A stretch of DNA of 64,000 nucleotides from Providencia manganoxydans (GCF_016618195.1 NZ_CP067099.1:1984001-2048000), one strand, 5' to 3'; shown: positions 9,198-18,968, numbered from the stretch's first letter. Made by a program: numbers and translations. Notes: generated by a model not told the origin, from the letters alone.

Positions 9198-10226
9198 ATG
9201 AAACTAGCTAAAAAAATTTCGATGGCGGTGGTGGTTGTTCTCTTAATCTTAGGCGCGGTAGCTTACTTTATGTATCAGCAAGTTTTGAGCTATGCGAAAA
9301 CACCACTCAATTTAACACAAGAAAAAATCTTTACTGTTCCAGCGGGAACGGGACGGGTAGCATTTGAAACTTTGTTAGTTGATGAGAAGGTAATTGACCC
9401 AAGTTATCAATTTCAATGGTTACTGAAATTACGTCCTGAGCTCGCTAAAATAAAAGCAGGAACCTACCGCTTGCAACCTGATATGGACGTTGAGCAAATG
9501 TTGGCATTGATTGCGAGTGGTAAAGAAGCACAATTCACTATTCGCTTTGTGGAAGGTAACCGTTTGTCTGACTGGACAAATACTTTACGCGATGCGCCGT
9601 ATTTAAAGCATGAAGCGGAAGATAAAACGCAAACTGAGTTATATGCTTTTATTGGCTTTGAAGGCGATGGTGCACTTGAAGGGTGGCTATACCCTGATAC
9701 TTATTTATATACTGCTGGCACACGCGATCTCGATATCTTAAAGCGCGCTCATCAGCAGATGAAAAAAAATGTTGATGAAATATGGCAAGGGCGGGATAAA
9801 GATCTGCCATATAAAAATGCCTATGAAATGTTAATCATGGCATCAATTATTGAAAAAGAAACAGGGGTAGATAGCGAGCGCAATCAAGTGGCTTCAGTAT
9901 TTGTTAATCGCTTGAAGAAAAACATGCGTTTACAAACCGACCCAACAGTCATTTATGGTTTAGGTGATAAGTACCGAGGTAAAATTTATCGTAGTGATTT
10001 GGATAACTATACCCCATACAATACTTATCGAATTGATGGATTGCCACCAACGCCAATTGCGATGCCAAGTCTTGCGTCGATTAAAGCCGCAGCCCATCCA
10101 GCCAAAACGGATTATTTATACTTTGTCGCCAATGGAACCGGTGGGCATACTTTCAGCCATAGCCTGAATGACCACAACCGTGCGGTGAAAGTTTATCGAC
10201 AAATTGAAAAGCAGAATGATAAGTAA
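9198..10226 (+). CDS. mltG: Endolytic murein transglycosylase MltG
   Basis: MltG (YceG) cleaves nascent glycan strands at the inner membrane and is thought to set glycan length. The 342-residue protein has one N-terminal membrane anchor (about residues 7-26), a LysM-like region, and the YceG catalytic domain with the Glu of SIIEKETG near residue 218. Later motifs include [10 protein letters not shown] and [14 protein letters not shown]. It overlaps or abuts tmk, indicating co-translation. Confidence 0.94.
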   Translation: MKLAKKISMAVVVVLLILGAVAYFMYQQVLSYAKTPLNLTQEKIFTVPAGTGRVAFETLLVDEKVIDPSYQFQWLLKLRPELAKIKAGTYRLQPDMDVEQMLALIASGKEAQFTIRFVEGNRLSDWTNTLRDAPYLKHEAEDKTQTELYAFIGFEGDGALEGWLYPDTYLYTAGTRDLDILKRAHQQMKKNVDEIWQGRDKDLPYKNAYEMLIMASIIEKETGVDSERNQVASVFVNRLKKNMRLQTDPTVIYGLGDKYRGKIYRSDLDNYTPYNTYRIDGLPPTPIAMPSLASIKAAAHPAKTDYLYFVANGTGGHTFSHSLNDHNRAVKVYRQIEKQNDK

Positions 10227-10227
10227 A

Positions 10228-10854
10228 ATGAAAAACGCCTATATTGTTATTGAAGGGTTAGAAGGTGCGGGAAAAACGACGGCGATTAACACCGTAGTAG
10301 AAACCTTAAACCACGCAGGTATTGACGATATTACCTTCACTCGTGAGCCCGGTGGTACACCATTAGCTGAAAAATTGCGTGAGCTCATCAAGCAGGGTAT
10401 TTCAGGGGAAAAAGTGACAGATAAGGCAGAAGTTTTGATGCTATATGCTGCACGTGTTCAGCTAGTTGAAAATGTCATTAAACCTGCATTAGCTGCGGGT
10501 CACTGGGTGGTTGGTGATAGGCATGATTTGTCATCTCAAGCATATCAAGGTGGCGGGCGAGGTATTGATCGTCAATTAATGCAATCATTACGTGATTTAG
10601 TGCTGGGCGATTTTAAACCCCATTTGACGCTATATTTAGATCTCCCGCCTGAATTAGGGTTACAGCGTGCACGAGCTCGTGGTGAATTAGATAGAATAGA
10701 AAAAGAGTCATTATCATTTTTTGAACGAACTCGTGAACGCTATCTTGAATTAGCTGCTGCGGACGACACTATTCTCACTATTGATGCAAGCCAAACTATT
10801 GAACAAGTTCAGCAAGATATTCGCCAAACATTGCAAAAATGGTTGGCTAAATAA
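10228..10854 (+). CDS. tmk: Thymidylate kinase
   Basis: Tmk phosphorylates dTMP to dTDP. The P-loop is GLEGAGKTT, followed by the DRX motif [17 protein letters not shown] and a C-terminal LID-type segment. I start the protein at the ATG at 10228 ([10 protein letters not shown]), one base after the mltG stop, because this fits the E. coli N-terminus. In-frame ATGs at 10204 and 10216 lie inside mltG and would add 8 or 4 residues; one of them could be used. Length is 208 residues from the chosen start. Confidence 0.95.
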   Translation: MKNAYIVIEGLEGAGKTTAINTVVETLNHAGIDDITFTREPGGTPLAEKLRELIKQGISGEKVTDKAEVLMLYAARVQLVENVIKPALAAGHWVVGDRHDLSSQAYQGGGRGIDRQLMQSLRDLVLGDFKPHLTLYLDLPPELGLQRARARGELDRIEKESLSFFERTRERYLELAAADDTILTIDASQTIEQVQQDIRQTLQKWLAK

Positions 10855-10863
10855 GGTGAAGGT

Positions 10864-11856
10864 ATGAATTGGTACCCTTGGTTGAATGAAACGTATCGTC
10901 AATTGGTGACGTCCTATCAACAAGGCCGTGGGCACCATGCACTGTTATTACACTCTCTTCCGGGTAATGGTGCCGAAGCGCTATGTTATGGCATAAGTCG
11001 TTGGTTAATATGTCAAAATACGGATGGATTAAAAAGTTGTGGTAAATGCCACAGCTGTCAACTTATGTTAGCGGGTACACACCCTGATTATCATGTGTTA
11101 GAGCCAGAAAAAGGTAAAAATACTATCAGTGTGGAGGCGGTCAGGAAACTAACGGATATCTTGAGTAGCCATGCGCAGCAGGGCGGAGCCAAAGTGGCTT
11201 ATATACCTCGTACCGAAGCATTAACCGATGCAGCTGCAAATGCGTTATTGAAAACACTCGAAGAACCAACCCCTCAGACTTACTTTTTGTTAGGGTGTGA
11301 AAAGCGAGAAAGCTTGCTCGCGACATTGCGTAGTCGTTGCTTATATACTTTTTTGTCACCACCTGAGTTACAAACGGCATGGTATTGGTTACAGAAACAG
11401 GTTGCGGGTCTTAACTATAATGACGCGTTAACGGCATTAAAATTATGCCAAGGCGCGCCGATTGCTGCAATGTCATTACTACAGCCTGAGCATTGGCAAC
11501 AGCGTACAACCTTGTGCCACGCGTTAGCACATGCTTTGCAACAGGGGGATATGTTGTCATTATTGCCAGTGATGAATAATGATAAAGCACTTGAACAGAT
11601 TGGCTGGGTACTAGGTTTGTTGAGTGATAGCATGAAACTACAACAACAGGCGGCGCAGTTCTGTTTAAATCAAGATCAGCTACCTCTTGCGAGTATCTTG
11701 GCATCTCGAATGTCAAAAGAGAAACTGTTTGATGTCTATGAAGCGTGGCAAAATTGTCGGCATCAGTTATTAACTGTGCCTGCGCTTAATCAAGAGTTAC
11801 TATTAACTAATCAGTTATTACAATGGGAAGCATTGATTGCTCTCCCTACAGCATAA
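10864..11856 (+). CDS. holB: DNA polymerase III delta' subunit
   Basis: HolB is the delta' subunit of the clamp loader that places the sliding clamp on primed DNA. The 330-residue AAA+ protein shows the zinc-binding Cys cluster CGKCHSCQLMLAGTHPD (about residues 60-76), the segment ANALLKTLEEP near 128, and the SRC arginine-finger region RSRCLY near 157. As in E. coli, the Walker A site is degenerate (LPGNGAEAL). It starts 9 nt after tmk. Confidence 0.95.
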   Translation: MNWYPWLNETYRQLVTSYQQGRGHHALLLHSLPGNGAEALCYGISRWLICQNTDGLKSCGKCHSCQLMLAGTHPDYHVLEPEKGKNTISVEAVRKLTDILSSHAQQGGAKVAYIPRTEALTDAAANALLKTLEEPTPQTYFLLGCEKRESLLATLRSRCLYTFLSPPELQTAWYWLQKQVAGLNYNDALTALKLCQGAPIAAMSLLQPEHWQQRTTLCHALAHALQQGDMLSLLPVMNNDKALEQIGWVLGLLSDSMKLQQQAAQFCLNQDQLPLASILASRMSKEKLFDVYEAWQNCRHQLLTVPALNQELLLTNQLLQWEALIALPTA

Positions 11857-11867
11857 AAGAGTAAAAT

Positions 11868-12659
11868 ATGTTTGTTGTTGATTCACACTGCCATCTCGAT
11901 TGCCTTGATTATGAAAAATTACATACAGGCGTTGATGATGTTATCGCAAAAGCATCGCAACGCGATGTCGGTTTTATGTTAGCTGTCGCAACGACACTAC
12001 AGGGTTTTGACAGTATGAAAACCTTGATTGGTGAGCGACCTAATGTCGCATTCTCTTGTGGTATTCATCCGTTAAATTTGGATGAAGGTCATGATTTTGA
12101 TCGTTTAGCGCAACTGGCTGCGGGTAAAGAAGTAGTTGCATTAGGTGAAACAGGTCTAGATTATTACTATCAAAAGGAAAATGCAGCTCTTCAACAAGAG
12201 TCATTTCGCCAACATATTCGTATTGGCCGTCAAGTGAACAAACCTGTTATTGTGCATACACGTGATGCACGAGCAGATACATTGGCTATTTTACGCGAAG
12301 AGAAAGTGACAGAATGCGGCGGAGTATTGCATTGTTTCACTGAAGATAAAGAAACAGCCATTGAACTACTCGATTTAGGTATGTATATCTCTTTTTCAGG
12401 TATTGTCACTTTCCGTAATGCAGAACAAATTCGTGAAGCGGCGAGGGTGGTTCCATTAGATCGGATCTTAGTTGAAACAGATTCACCTTATTTGGCTCCG
12501 GTTCCACATCGTGGAAAAGAAAATCAGCCTGCGTATGTGAGGGATGTGGCTGAATACATGGCTGTATTAAAAGGTGTGAGCGCCGAAGAAATGGCTCGCA
12601 TTACCACTGAAAACTTTAATCGTTTATTCCATATGAATGTTGGTACGACGAAAGCGTAA
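11868..12659 (+). CDS. ycfH: TatD-family metal-dependent hydrolase YcfH
   Basis: This is a TatD-family TIM-barrel hydrolase; family members act as metal-dependent nucleases, but the physiological role of YcfH is not settled. The 263-residue sequence has the metal ligands DSHCHLD (residues 5-11), GETGLDYYY near 92, and [10 protein letters not shown] near 204. It follows holB by 11 nt in the conserved tmk-holB-ycfH order. In E. coli ptsG follows, whereas here hinT follows directly, so the ptsG and fhuE genes of E. coli are missing from this position. Confidence 0.93.
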   Translation: MFVVDSHCHLDCLDYEKLHTGVDDVIAKASQRDVGFMLAVATTLQGFDSMKTLIGERPNVAFSCGIHPLNLDEGHDFDRLAQLAAGKEVVALGETGLDYYYQKENAALQQESFRQHIRIGRQVNKPVIVHTRDARADTLAILREEKVTECGGVLHCFTEDKETAIELLDLGMYISFSGIVTFRNAEQIREAARVVPLDRILVETDSPYLAPVPHRGKENQPAYVRDVAEYMAVLKGVSAEEMARITTENFNRLFHMNVGTTKA

Positions 12660-12687
12660 TTGTTTGTCACTATTAAAGGAATTTGCA

Positions 12688-13038
12688 ATGGCAGAAGAAA
12701 CTATTTTCAGTAAAATTATTCGACGCGAAATCCCTGCTGATATCGTTTATCAAGATGATCTGGTCACAGCATTTCGTGATATATCGCCACAAGCGCCTTC
12801 ACATATTCTCATTATCCCAAACAAATTAATTCCAACAGTGAATGATGTGACTGTAGAAGATGAACTGGTTCTTGGACGACTGTTTACCGTTGCAGCTAAA
12901 ATTGCTCAGCAAGAAGGCATTGATCAGAGTGGTTATCGCCTGATTATGAACTGTAATGAACACTCAGGCCAGGAAGTTTTCCATATCCATATGCATCTTG
13001 TTGGTGGGCGTCCACTGGGACCATTACTCGCAAAATAA
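12688..13038 (+). CDS. hinT: Purine nucleoside phosphoramidase HinT
   Basis: HinT is a HIT-superfamily hydrolase that cleaves AMP-lysine and other purine nucleoside phosphoramidates. The histidine triad is HIHMHL near the C-terminus (about residues 98-103). The ATG at 12688 after AAAGGA is the true start ([20 protein letters not shown]), giving 116 residues, close to the 119 of E. coli. A longer reading frame from 12637 overlaps ycfH and has no family similarity. It heads the hinT-ycfL-lpoB-thiK-nagZ group. Confidence 0.96.
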   Translation: MAEETIFSKIIRREIPADIVYQDDLVTAFRDISPQAPSHILIIPNKLIPTVNDVTVEDELVLGRLFTVAAKIAQQEGIDQSGYRLIMNCNEHSGQEVFHIHMHLVGGRPLGPLLAK

Positions 13039-13047
13039 GGTTAGACA

Positions 13048-13464
13048 ATGAAAAGACCGTGGGCCGTTGTGACTCGTTGTTTAGTACTCAGTACCATACT
13101 TCTCTCACTGAGTGGTTGTATATGGGGGAAAAGAGACGGGTTAGTCTTTAATGAACAGCAAAGTGTTATTATGGAGCCTTCTGTTCTTGCCCATGGTGTC
13201 ATTGTTGAACAACCTGTAGTGACTATTGATAACTACGCGACGGTTGCTAGGATCAATATGAGCAATAGTCAACCAAAGGCGGTAACGGTGATGTATCGGC
13301 TCTATTGGTATGATGATAAAGGGTTAAAAGTTGTCACTTCACATGATTTGCAGCAATTGATCCCCGCCAATTCGTCGATGAGCGTTAATGCACAAAGTAC
13401 ATCACCACTCGCTCGTAATGTACGTATTTATGTATTTTTACCGCAAGTGTCTGGAGAAAAATAA
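13048..13464 (+). CDS. ycfL: YcfL family lipoprotein (DUF1425)
   Basis: The protein is a small outer- or inner-membrane lipoprotein of unknown function. The 138 residues begin with a signal peptide ending in the lipobox LSGC (Cys near residue 24), followed by IWGKRDG. The mature part shows the DUF1425 features RINMSNSQ and VMYRLYWYDDKGL. It lies 9 nt after hinT and overlaps lpoB by one base (TAATG), as in E. coli. Confidence 0.88.
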   Translation: MKRPWAVVTRCLVLSTILLSLSGCIWGKRDGLVFNEQQSVIMEPSVLAHGVIVEQPVVTIDNYATVARINMSNSQPKAVTVMYRLYWYDDKGLKVVTSHDLQQLIPANSSMSVNAQSTSPLARNVRIYVFLPQVSGEK

Positions 13465-14045
13465 TGAAACGGATCTTATTGGTTGCCGCCGCAGCCATGA
13501 TATTGGCAGGGTGTCCTTCTTTTCATCCTGAAGGGCCACAAACACCGCCGCCAGTTATACCGATAGAACCAAGTGAACCTACTGAACCGGTCACACCACC
13601 GCCATCAGATAAGGTACCGACACCACCGAAGCAAAAAACAATAGATTGGTCTTCGGCTATTTCACCATTGATAAATCAGATGGTGGGGACGAGTGGTGTT
13701 GAGGGCGGTAAAGTCTTGTTAGTTGATTCTGTAAAAAATAATACGACAGGATCGTTTTCCGTACAAAATGCGACCGCTGCAATCGTAAAAGAGGTTGATG
13801 ATAGCAACCATTTTAAAGTTGTACCGCAAGATGTGGCGAATGCAGCGCGTAAAACATTAGGCTTATCTCAAGAAGATAGTCTGGTGACACGAAGTAAAGC
13901 GATCGGCTTAGGCCGCTACGTACAAGCAGATTATGTGTTATATAGTGTTGTTTCTGGTTCAAGCAAACAACGCGATATTGAGATGCAATTAATGGCAGTA
14001 CAGAGCGGTGAAATTCTCTGGTCAGGAAAAAACGATATTGAGTAA
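13464..14045 (+). CDS. lpoB: Penicillin-binding protein activator LpoB
   Basis: LpoB is an outer-membrane lipoprotein that reaches through the periplasm to activate the peptidoglycan synthase PBP1b. The 193-residue sequence has the lipobox LAGC (Cys near residue 17). A Pro-rich linker follows at about residues 24-56, which includes many PP pairs. The folded domain (IDWSSAISPLINQM onward) contains the conserved RSKAIGLGRYVQADYVLY region. The coding sequence overlaps the start region of thiK. Confidence 0.93.
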   Translation: MKRILLVAAAAMILAGCPSFHPEGPQTPPPVIPIEPSEPTEPVTPPPSDKVPTPPKQKTIDWSSAISPLINQMVGTSGVEGGKVLLVDSVKNNTTGSFSVQNATAAIVKEVDDSNHFKVVPQDVANAARKTLGLSQEDSLVTRSKAIGLGRYVQADYVLYSVVSGSSKQRDIEMQLMAVQSGEILWSGKNDIE

Positions 14046-14910
14046 TCGGCACTCTTTATTGGCTTTATTGGCGCGTTATTTCCCTGAAATTACAAGTAAA
14101 GATTGGGAAATAACGCCTTTAACAGGGCTATCAGGAGGCAGTTACCACCTACGTGCTATAGTCAAAATGCAACCTATTAATGTGATTGCACGAGCACAAG
14201 GTAAAACGCAATCTTCATTAATGGTTAATCGGCGCAAAGAAGCTCGTGTATTGCAGCAATTGCAGGGTTTTGTTCAAGCGCCAAGGCAATTGGCAAGAAA
14301 TCGCGATTGGTTGTTGCTGTCATGGTGCGATGGGCAGCATCCAAGTCCGGAACAATTCTTAACGCCTCAGTTTCAATCGGCCTTGGCCGCAACTATTGCG
14401 AAATTACATACTCAGCCGTTACTGAGTTATCGTTTACAACTAAGAGATGAAATTGCTCATTACGGCTATCTGATCGATCGAAAAAGACAACAACCCCGTT
14501 GGCTGCGATTGCATCACTATTTTCTTTCCACACCCATGCCCAAAATGTTAAAACTCGCTCCTGCGCACATGGATATTCATCGTGGTAATATTTTGTGTGC
14601 GAATGATAAAAGTATCATGTTGTTAGATTGGGAATATGCCGCAAATACCGATATAGGGCTGTCTTTAGAAACCTATTTTCAAGCTAATCAACTGGATCAG
14701 AAGCAGCGTCAATTCTTTTTGTATCAATATGGCGCGCGCTGTGGTGCTTATACTGATGTGGCAACCTTAGCTCGCCATTGTGCTCGCTGGGAGCCTTGGG
14801 TGAAGTATATGATGCTGATGTGGTATGAAGTGCAATGGAATCAAAGCCAAAATCCTAATTTTTTGATAGGATCACAACCATTACGGCAATATTTCCATTT
14901 ATCCAATTAA
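14038..14910 (+). CDS. thiK: Thiamine kinase
   Basis: ThiK (YcfN) phosphorylates thiamine to thiamine monophosphate in salvage. It belongs to the choline-kinase/APH fold: the catalytic loop is APAHMDIHRGNIL near residue 180, followed by the metal-binding LLDWEYAA. Two starts are possible. ATG at 14008 lies inside lpoB with no clear ribosome binding site. TTG at 14038, ten bases after AGGA, overlaps the lpoB stop as TTGAGTAA and is preferred here. The protein then has 290 residues. Confidence 0.85.
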   Translation: MSNRHSLLALLARYFPEITSKDWEITPLTGLSGGSYHLRAIVKMQPINVIARAQGKTQSSLMVNRRKEARVLQQLQGFVQAPRQLARNRDWLLLSWCDGQHPSPEQFLTPQFQSALAATIAKLHTQPLLSYRLQLRDEIAHYGYLIDRKRQQPRWLRLHHYFLSTPMPKMLKLAPAHMDIHRGNILCANDKSIMLLDWEYAANTDIGLSLETYFQANQLDQKQRQFFLYQYGARCGAYTDVATLARHCARWEPWVKYMMLMWYEVQWNQSQNPNFLIGSQPLRQYFHLSN

Positions 14911-14965
14911 TATGAATTGCCTGTGTAAGTGATAATTGCAAAACAGTTTAAATAGTGAGGCATGT

Positions 14966-15985
14966 ATGGGTCCGATAATGCTAGATGTTCAGGGTTATGA
15001 GCTGGACAATGAAGAGCGTGAAATATTGGCACATCCGTTAGTTGGCGGGTTGATTTTATTCACTCGTAACTTTCATGATGCAGCACAATTAAGGGAGTTA
15101 GTTCGCCAAATTCGTGATGCATCGCGTCATCGCTTGCTGATTGCCGTTGACCAAGAAGGTGGTCGAGTTCAGCGTTTTCGCGATGGTTTTACCGCATTAC
15201 CTTCAGCTCAAGCATTTGCTGCCCTAAATAACCAATCAGACGGCGCCCAGTTGGCAGAAGAAGCAGGTTGGTTAATGGCTTCTGAAATGATTTCGATGGA
15301 TATTGATATTAGTTTCGCTCCAGTTCTGGATTTAGGCCATCAAAGTATTGCGATTGGTGAGCGTTCTTTCCATGAAGATCCTGAAATTGCGATGGTTATG
15401 GCAGAGCGTTTTATTAAAGGCATGCGTAGCGCAGGGATGAAGACGACAGGCAAACATTTTCCTGGGCATGGTGCGGTGAAAGCGGACTCACATAAAGAGA
15501 CGCCACGTGACGACCGTGCATTGGAAACTATCCGTAAAAAAGATATGTCTATTTTTAGGGATTTTATTCAGCGTGATTTACTTGATGCTGTGATGCCTGC
15601 TCATGTAATTTATACACAGGCAGATGATCGTCCTGCGAGTGGTTCTCCTTTCTGGTTAAAATCGATTCTCCGTGAACAGTTAGGCTTTAATGGGGTCATT
15701 TTCTCTGATGATCTTTCGATGGAAGGTGCCGCAATTATGGGAAGCTACCCAGAGCGTGCAGCAGCATCGTTGTCGGCAGGTTGTGACATGGTACTAGTGT
15801 GTAATAATCGGACTGGTGCGGTCAGTGTTTTAGATAACTTACCTAAACAAACGGGCAGCTTAGCTTCATCACTATTCCATAGTGGTCGTCAATACAGCTT
15901 AAAAGAGCTGCAAGCAGCGCAGCGCTGGCAAGAAAGTCACAATAAGTTAGTAGACTTGCATCGTAAGTGGCAGGAACAGCGCTAG
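14966..15985 (+). CDS. nagZ: Beta-N-acetylhexosaminidase NagZ
   Basis: NagZ is a cytoplasmic GH3 enzyme that removes GlcNAc from 1,6-anhydro-muropeptides during cell-wall recycling and so influences AmpC induction. The signature [14 protein letters not shown] (about residues 163-176) holds the His/Asp catalytic elements, and [11 protein letters not shown] near 240 holds the nucleophile Asp. The ATG at 14966, after GTGAGG, yields [13 protein letters not shown] like E. coli. An upstream in-frame TTG at 14936 has no support. Length is 339 residues. Confidence 0.95.
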   Translation: MGPIMLDVQGYELDNEEREILAHPLVGGLILFTRNFHDAAQLRELVRQIRDASRHRLLIAVDQEGGRVQRFRDGFTALPSAQAFAALNNQSDGAQLAEEAGWLMASEMISMDIDISFAPVLDLGHQSIAIGERSFHEDPEIAMVMAERFIKGMRSAGMKTTGKHFPGHGAVKADSHKETPRDDRALETIRKKDMSIFRDFIQRDLLDAVMPAHVIYTQADDRPASGSPFWLKSILREQLGFNGVIFSDDLSMEGAAIMGSYPERAAASLSAGCDMVLVCNNRTGAVSVLDNLPKQTGSLASSLFHSGRQYSLKELQAAQRWQESHNKLVDLHRKWQEQR

Positions 15986-16016
15986 CCGATAATAAATAAT
16001 ATATCCGATTAAACGT

Positions 16017-16050
16017 AAACACCTGATAGTCAATTTATCAGGTGTTTTTC
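16017..16050 (+). terminator. Intrinsic terminator after nagZ
   Basis: A perfect 12-bp stem (AAACACCTGATA 16017-16028 with TATCAGGTGTTT 16036-16047) is followed by a T-rich tail. It separates the hinT-nagZ group from ndh. Confidence 0.9.
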
Positions 16051-16171
16051 TATATTTATATTATATTCAAATAATTATATATCCTTTCATCCATTACTAC
16101 ACTTAAACTAAAACTTTCAGATTACAATAAGTAATTCTCATTATCAAATAGGTTGGTAATTACTTCGAATA

Positions 16172-16185
16172 TTGATTAATATCAA
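16172..16185. promoter_or_regulatory. Perfect FNR box, distal, upstream of ndh
   Basis: TTGAT-TAAT-ATCAA matches the FNR consensus TTGAT-N4-ATCAA at all ten fixed positions. It lies 92 bp centre to centre upstream of the second box. In E. coli two FNR dimers repress ndh without oxygen. Confidence 0.8.
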
Positions 16186-16263
16186 TCTATCGGAAGCTGA
16201 CTCGTTTCGTGATAACAGTAATATGAGCAAAACATGTGATCGCTGTCATATTAATCAGTTAAT

Positions 16264-16277
16264 TTGATATGCATCAA
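16264..16277. promoter_or_regulatory. Perfect FNR box, proximal, upstream of ndh
   Basis: TTGAT-ATGC-ATCAA again matches all ten fixed bases of the FNR consensus. If TATTCT at 16308-16313 is the -10 element, its centre is near -50, the same place as one of the FNR sites of E. coli ndh. The promoter assignment is inferred. Confidence 0.8.
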
Positions 16278-16347
16278 TATTTGGTATGACCAAATAACCA
16301 AGCGTGGTATTCTGACGTGTCAATAAGGTTTTATCGGTGCTTATTAG

Positions 16348-16388
16348 TGTTATTTAAGTTTTTTATTTTCAAAAAAGCTTAAATAACA
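16348..16388 (+). promoter_or_regulatory. Long hairpin in the ndh 5' untranslated region
   Basis: An 11-bp perfect stem (TGTTATTTAAG 16348-16358 with CTTAAATAACA 16378-16388) continues, after one bulged G at 16377, into six further T-A pairs (16359-16364 with 16371-16376) around the loop ATTTTC. It ends 15 nt before the ribosome binding site AACGAGGA. It has no T-tract, so it is more likely an mRNA element than a terminator. Confidence 0.65.
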
Positions 16389-16414
16389 TTAATTTATTTT
16401 GTAACGAGGAATAC

Positions 16415-17719
16415 ATGGCCTTATCTCAACCTAAGATTGTTATTGTGGGTGGCGGTGCGGGTGGCTTAGAGCTAGCAACACGGCTTGGTCGTAAGTTAGG
16501 GCGTAAAAAACGCGCTGAAATTACATTGGTTGACCGCAATCCTAGCCACTTATGGAAACCATTGTTGCATGAAGTTGCTACAGGTTCATTAGATGATGGG
16601 GTAGATGCACTGAGTTACCTTGCACACGCACGTCATAATGCATTTAATTTTCAATTGGGTTCTTTAACACAAATTGATCGTGATAATAAGAAAATTATTC
16701 TTGGTGAGCTGCGCGATAAAAATACAGAGCTATTGGTGCCTGAACGTGAAATTGATTATGACATTTTAGTGATGGCATTAGGCAGCACGTCAAATGATTT
16801 CGGAACACCTGGGGTTAAAGAACACTGTATTTTCTTAGATAATCCGCAGCAAGCGCATCGTTTCCATGATGAAATGCTCAACCTATTTTTACGTTATTCT
16901 GTACGTGATAACGCAGAAGAAAAAGTGAATATCGCCATTGTTGGTGCAGGAGCGACAGGGGTAGAGCTTTCCGCTGAGTTGTATAACGCAGTCGAGCAAT
17001 TGACTAGTTATGGTTTTAAAGGGTTAGATACTGACGCGTTGAATGTGACCTTGGTTGAGGCTGGGGAACGTATTTTGCCTGCATTGCCTCCGCGTATTTC
17101 GAGTGCAGCCCACCAAGAGTTGAACAAATTAGGCGTTAAAGTATTGACGAAAACCATGGTTACTAGCGCTGATGATGAAGGGCTAAACACGAAAGACGGT
17201 GAGAAAATTCGTGCCGACCTGATGGTATGGGCTGCGGGTATCAAAGCACCTGATTTTATGAAAGATATCGCAGGGTTAGAAACCAATCGTATTAACCAAT
17301 TGGTGGTTAAACCGACATTGCAAACCACGCTAGATGACACTATTTTTGCTATTGGTGACTGTGCTTCCTGTGCGAAACCAGAAGGCGGCTTTGTACCACC
17401 TCGTGCACAATCTGCACATCAAATGGCGAGCCGTTGCTATGATAATATTTTAGCGATGATGAAAGATAAGCCTCTCAAAGATTATGTTTATAAAGATCAT
17501 GGTTCGTTAGTCTCTCTATCGCGTTTCAGCACGGTAGGTAGCTTAATGGGTAACCTAATGCGTGGTGATATGATGGTGGAAGGACGCATTGCCCGTTTTG
17601 TCTATATTTCGCTGTATCGCATGCACCAAATCGCACTTCATGGTTACATCAAGACAGGTTTAATGATGTTAGTTGGCAGTATTAACCGCATTATTCGACC
17701 GAAATTAAAGCTGCATTAA
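16415..17719 (+). CDS. ndh: NADH dehydrogenase type II
   Basis: Ndh is the single-subunit, non-proton-pumping NADH:quinone oxidoreductase on the inner face of the membrane. The 434-residue flavoprotein has the FAD-binding motif [14 protein letters not shown] at residues 8-21, the NADH-binding motif [17 protein letters not shown] near 172-188, and the second FAD segment FAIGDCASC near 312. A C-terminal amphipathic part rich in Leu, Met and Ile ([16 protein letters not shown]) probably anchors it. Two FNR boxes upstream suggest anaerobic repression. Confidence 0.96.
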   Translation: MALSQPKIVIVGGGAGGLELATRLGRKLGRKKRAEITLVDRNPSHLWKPLLHEVATGSLDDGVDALSYLAHARHNAFNFQLGSLTQIDRDNKKIILGELRDKNTELLVPEREIDYDILVMALGSTSNDFGTPGVKEHCIFLDNPQQAHRFHDEMLNLFLRYSVRDNAEEKVNIAIVGAGATGVELSAELYNAVEQLTSYGFKGLDTDALNVTLVEAGERILPALPPRISSAAHQELNKLGVKVLTKTMVTSADDEGLNTKDGEKIRADLMVWAAGIKAPDFMKDIAGLETNRINQLVVKPTLQTTLDDTIFAIGDCASCAKPEGGFVPPRAQSAHQMASRCYDNILAMMKDKPLKDYVYKDHGSLVSLSRFSTVGSLMGNLMRGDMMVEGRIARFVYISLYRMHQIALHGYIKTGLMMLVGSINRIIRPKLKLH

Positions 17720-17747
17720 ATTTTGAGTGTGAATATTTAAATTGATG

Positions 17748-17774
17748 AGTCCTCGCATTTAGCGGGGGCTTTTG
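17748..17774 (+). terminator. Intrinsic terminator after ndh
   Basis: A 9-bp stem with two G-T pairs (AGTCCTCGC 17748-17756 with GCGGGGGCT 17762-17770) is followed by TTTTG. It lies 28 nt after the ndh stop. Confidence 0.8.
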
Positions 17775-18109
17775 AATTAAAAATATAACTAATAGTATTG
17801 AAATAATATGCTAATAATTATTTATTCACAGGATAATAATTGATTCAAATAAAAAATTAGCTTTGATTTATTTTATTTTAGCATGGTAAATGCTGCGAAA
17901 TAAAAATGATTATTACAATGGTATATTTACTTAAAATATTGAGCTAGATCAATGAGTGAAGATGAATCTAACTGTGGCTTTATTGATTTAGTAACGGATA
18001 TAACTAAGTTAAATTTACTCTAACTTGGTCTATATTAAGAAAAATCTAAAACTTTCATTTATATTGACAGTAGTTATCGAATTTTAAAAACGAATGGATA
18101 CAATGAACA

Positions 18110-18237
18110 TATATTCATCATACTCCAAGTTGCAAGGTTGCTGAACGGTGTTCATTCACGCTAATTGCACACTTAGGTATGCTCTTAGCGTTTTATATAC
18201 TTGTTACCTAGCTGCACCTCGAATTATGTAGAGTATA
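18110..18237. repeat. Dispersed palindromic repeat, full copy A (128 bp)
   Basis: This is one of several related elements in the window. The left end reads TATATTCATCATACTCCAAG and continues to TTGCA; the right end is TGCACCTCGAATTATGTAGA then GTATA. The ends are imperfect inverted repeats of about 25 bp, like a MITE or the ERIC/YPAL-type repeats of enterobacteria. It lies 33 bp upstream of the umoD-like gene, and the rest of the 17.8-18.1 kb spacer is AT-rich with no other feature seen. Confidence 0.75.
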
Positions 18238-18269
18238 TTTTTTGTTTCTGTTTTTAATAAGGGCAAGCT

Positions 18270-18872
18270 ATGAAGCTAAAATATAAGTTGCTATTAGCCG
18301 CTATGGTTATTTGCCTCATTATTATCACAGCAATTTTCATATCATCTTCATCACAGAAAAATAATAGGATAGCAACGGTACTTTCAACGGAGCCCATTAA
18401 ATCGCATCGCTTAATCGAAACTGAAAATTGCTCAGTGATTGGCCTGCTAGAGGGCTTTAGCCAAGAGTACTTATCGCGTTACCATCCTGCGCAAAATGAA
18501 TGCAAACTGTTTTTTCTAATTGAAACACTGCAAACGAATGGATTTCCACCACCGGTTGAAAAGAAATACCGTAACTGTGTGGTTACTCAGAAAGTTGAAC
18601 AAATCGTGGTAGGGTATGATGTGGTGTATCGGATTGGTAATACCTTAGGTAAGGTACGAGCACCTTATGATCCAGGTTTATTTATTCCTCTTGATAGTGA
18701 CGGTCGTTTAAAGCTAACCGCATCGAGTGGCCAGATGTGCGAAAACGCTCGCAACAATGTTGATGCATTAGTGCCTTTTTATTGTGTGAAATTAGATGAG
18801 CCTAATGGTAATTCACTGAATAAAGTGGTTGAGATCTATCCGGGCAAGAACACTTATGCCTATTTTGAATGA
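18270..18872 (+). CDS. umoD: UmoD-like exported flagellar/swarming regulator (YcfJ-related)
   Basis: In Proteus mirabilis UmoD upregulates the flagellar master operon flhDC; its E. coli relative is YcfJ, which also follows ndh. The 200-residue protein has an N-terminal membrane or signal segment (residues 6-25) and five Cys. Residues 103-150 (GYDVVYRIGNTLGKVR, then DPGLFIPLDSDGRL) closely match the C-terminal part of E. coli YcfJ, and ATVLSTEPIKSHR matches its N-terminal part. The glycine-zipper segment of YcfJ is missing and replaced by an ordinary sequence (about residues 57-100). AAGGGC precedes the ATG. Function is inferred by homology. Confidence 0.7.
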   Translation: MKLKYKLLLAAMVICLIIITAIFISSSSQKNNRIATVLSTEPIKSHRLIETENCSVIGLLEGFSQEYLSRYHPAQNECKLFFLIETLQTNGFPPPVEKKYRNCVVTQKVEQIVVGYDVVYRIGNTLGKVRAPYDPGLFIPLDSDGRLKLTASSGQMCENARNNVDALVPFYCVKLDEPNGNSLNKVVEIYPGKNTYAYFE

Positions 18873-18968
18873 TTGTGTAAATGTCCGTGAAATTTCAAGT
18901 GGTAATACTTTTCACTCATTGTTTAGTTGAATATCGAACTCTCTTTAGCAAAAGTAATCTCTAAAATT

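Noticed and set aside
12637..12687. Longer start of hinT
   Set aside because: It overlaps ycfH and has no similarity to HinT; the ATG at 12688 has AAAGGA in front.
14936..14965. Longer start of nagZ at TTG
   Set aside because: The ATG at 14966 matches the E. coli N-terminus and has GTGAGG upstream.
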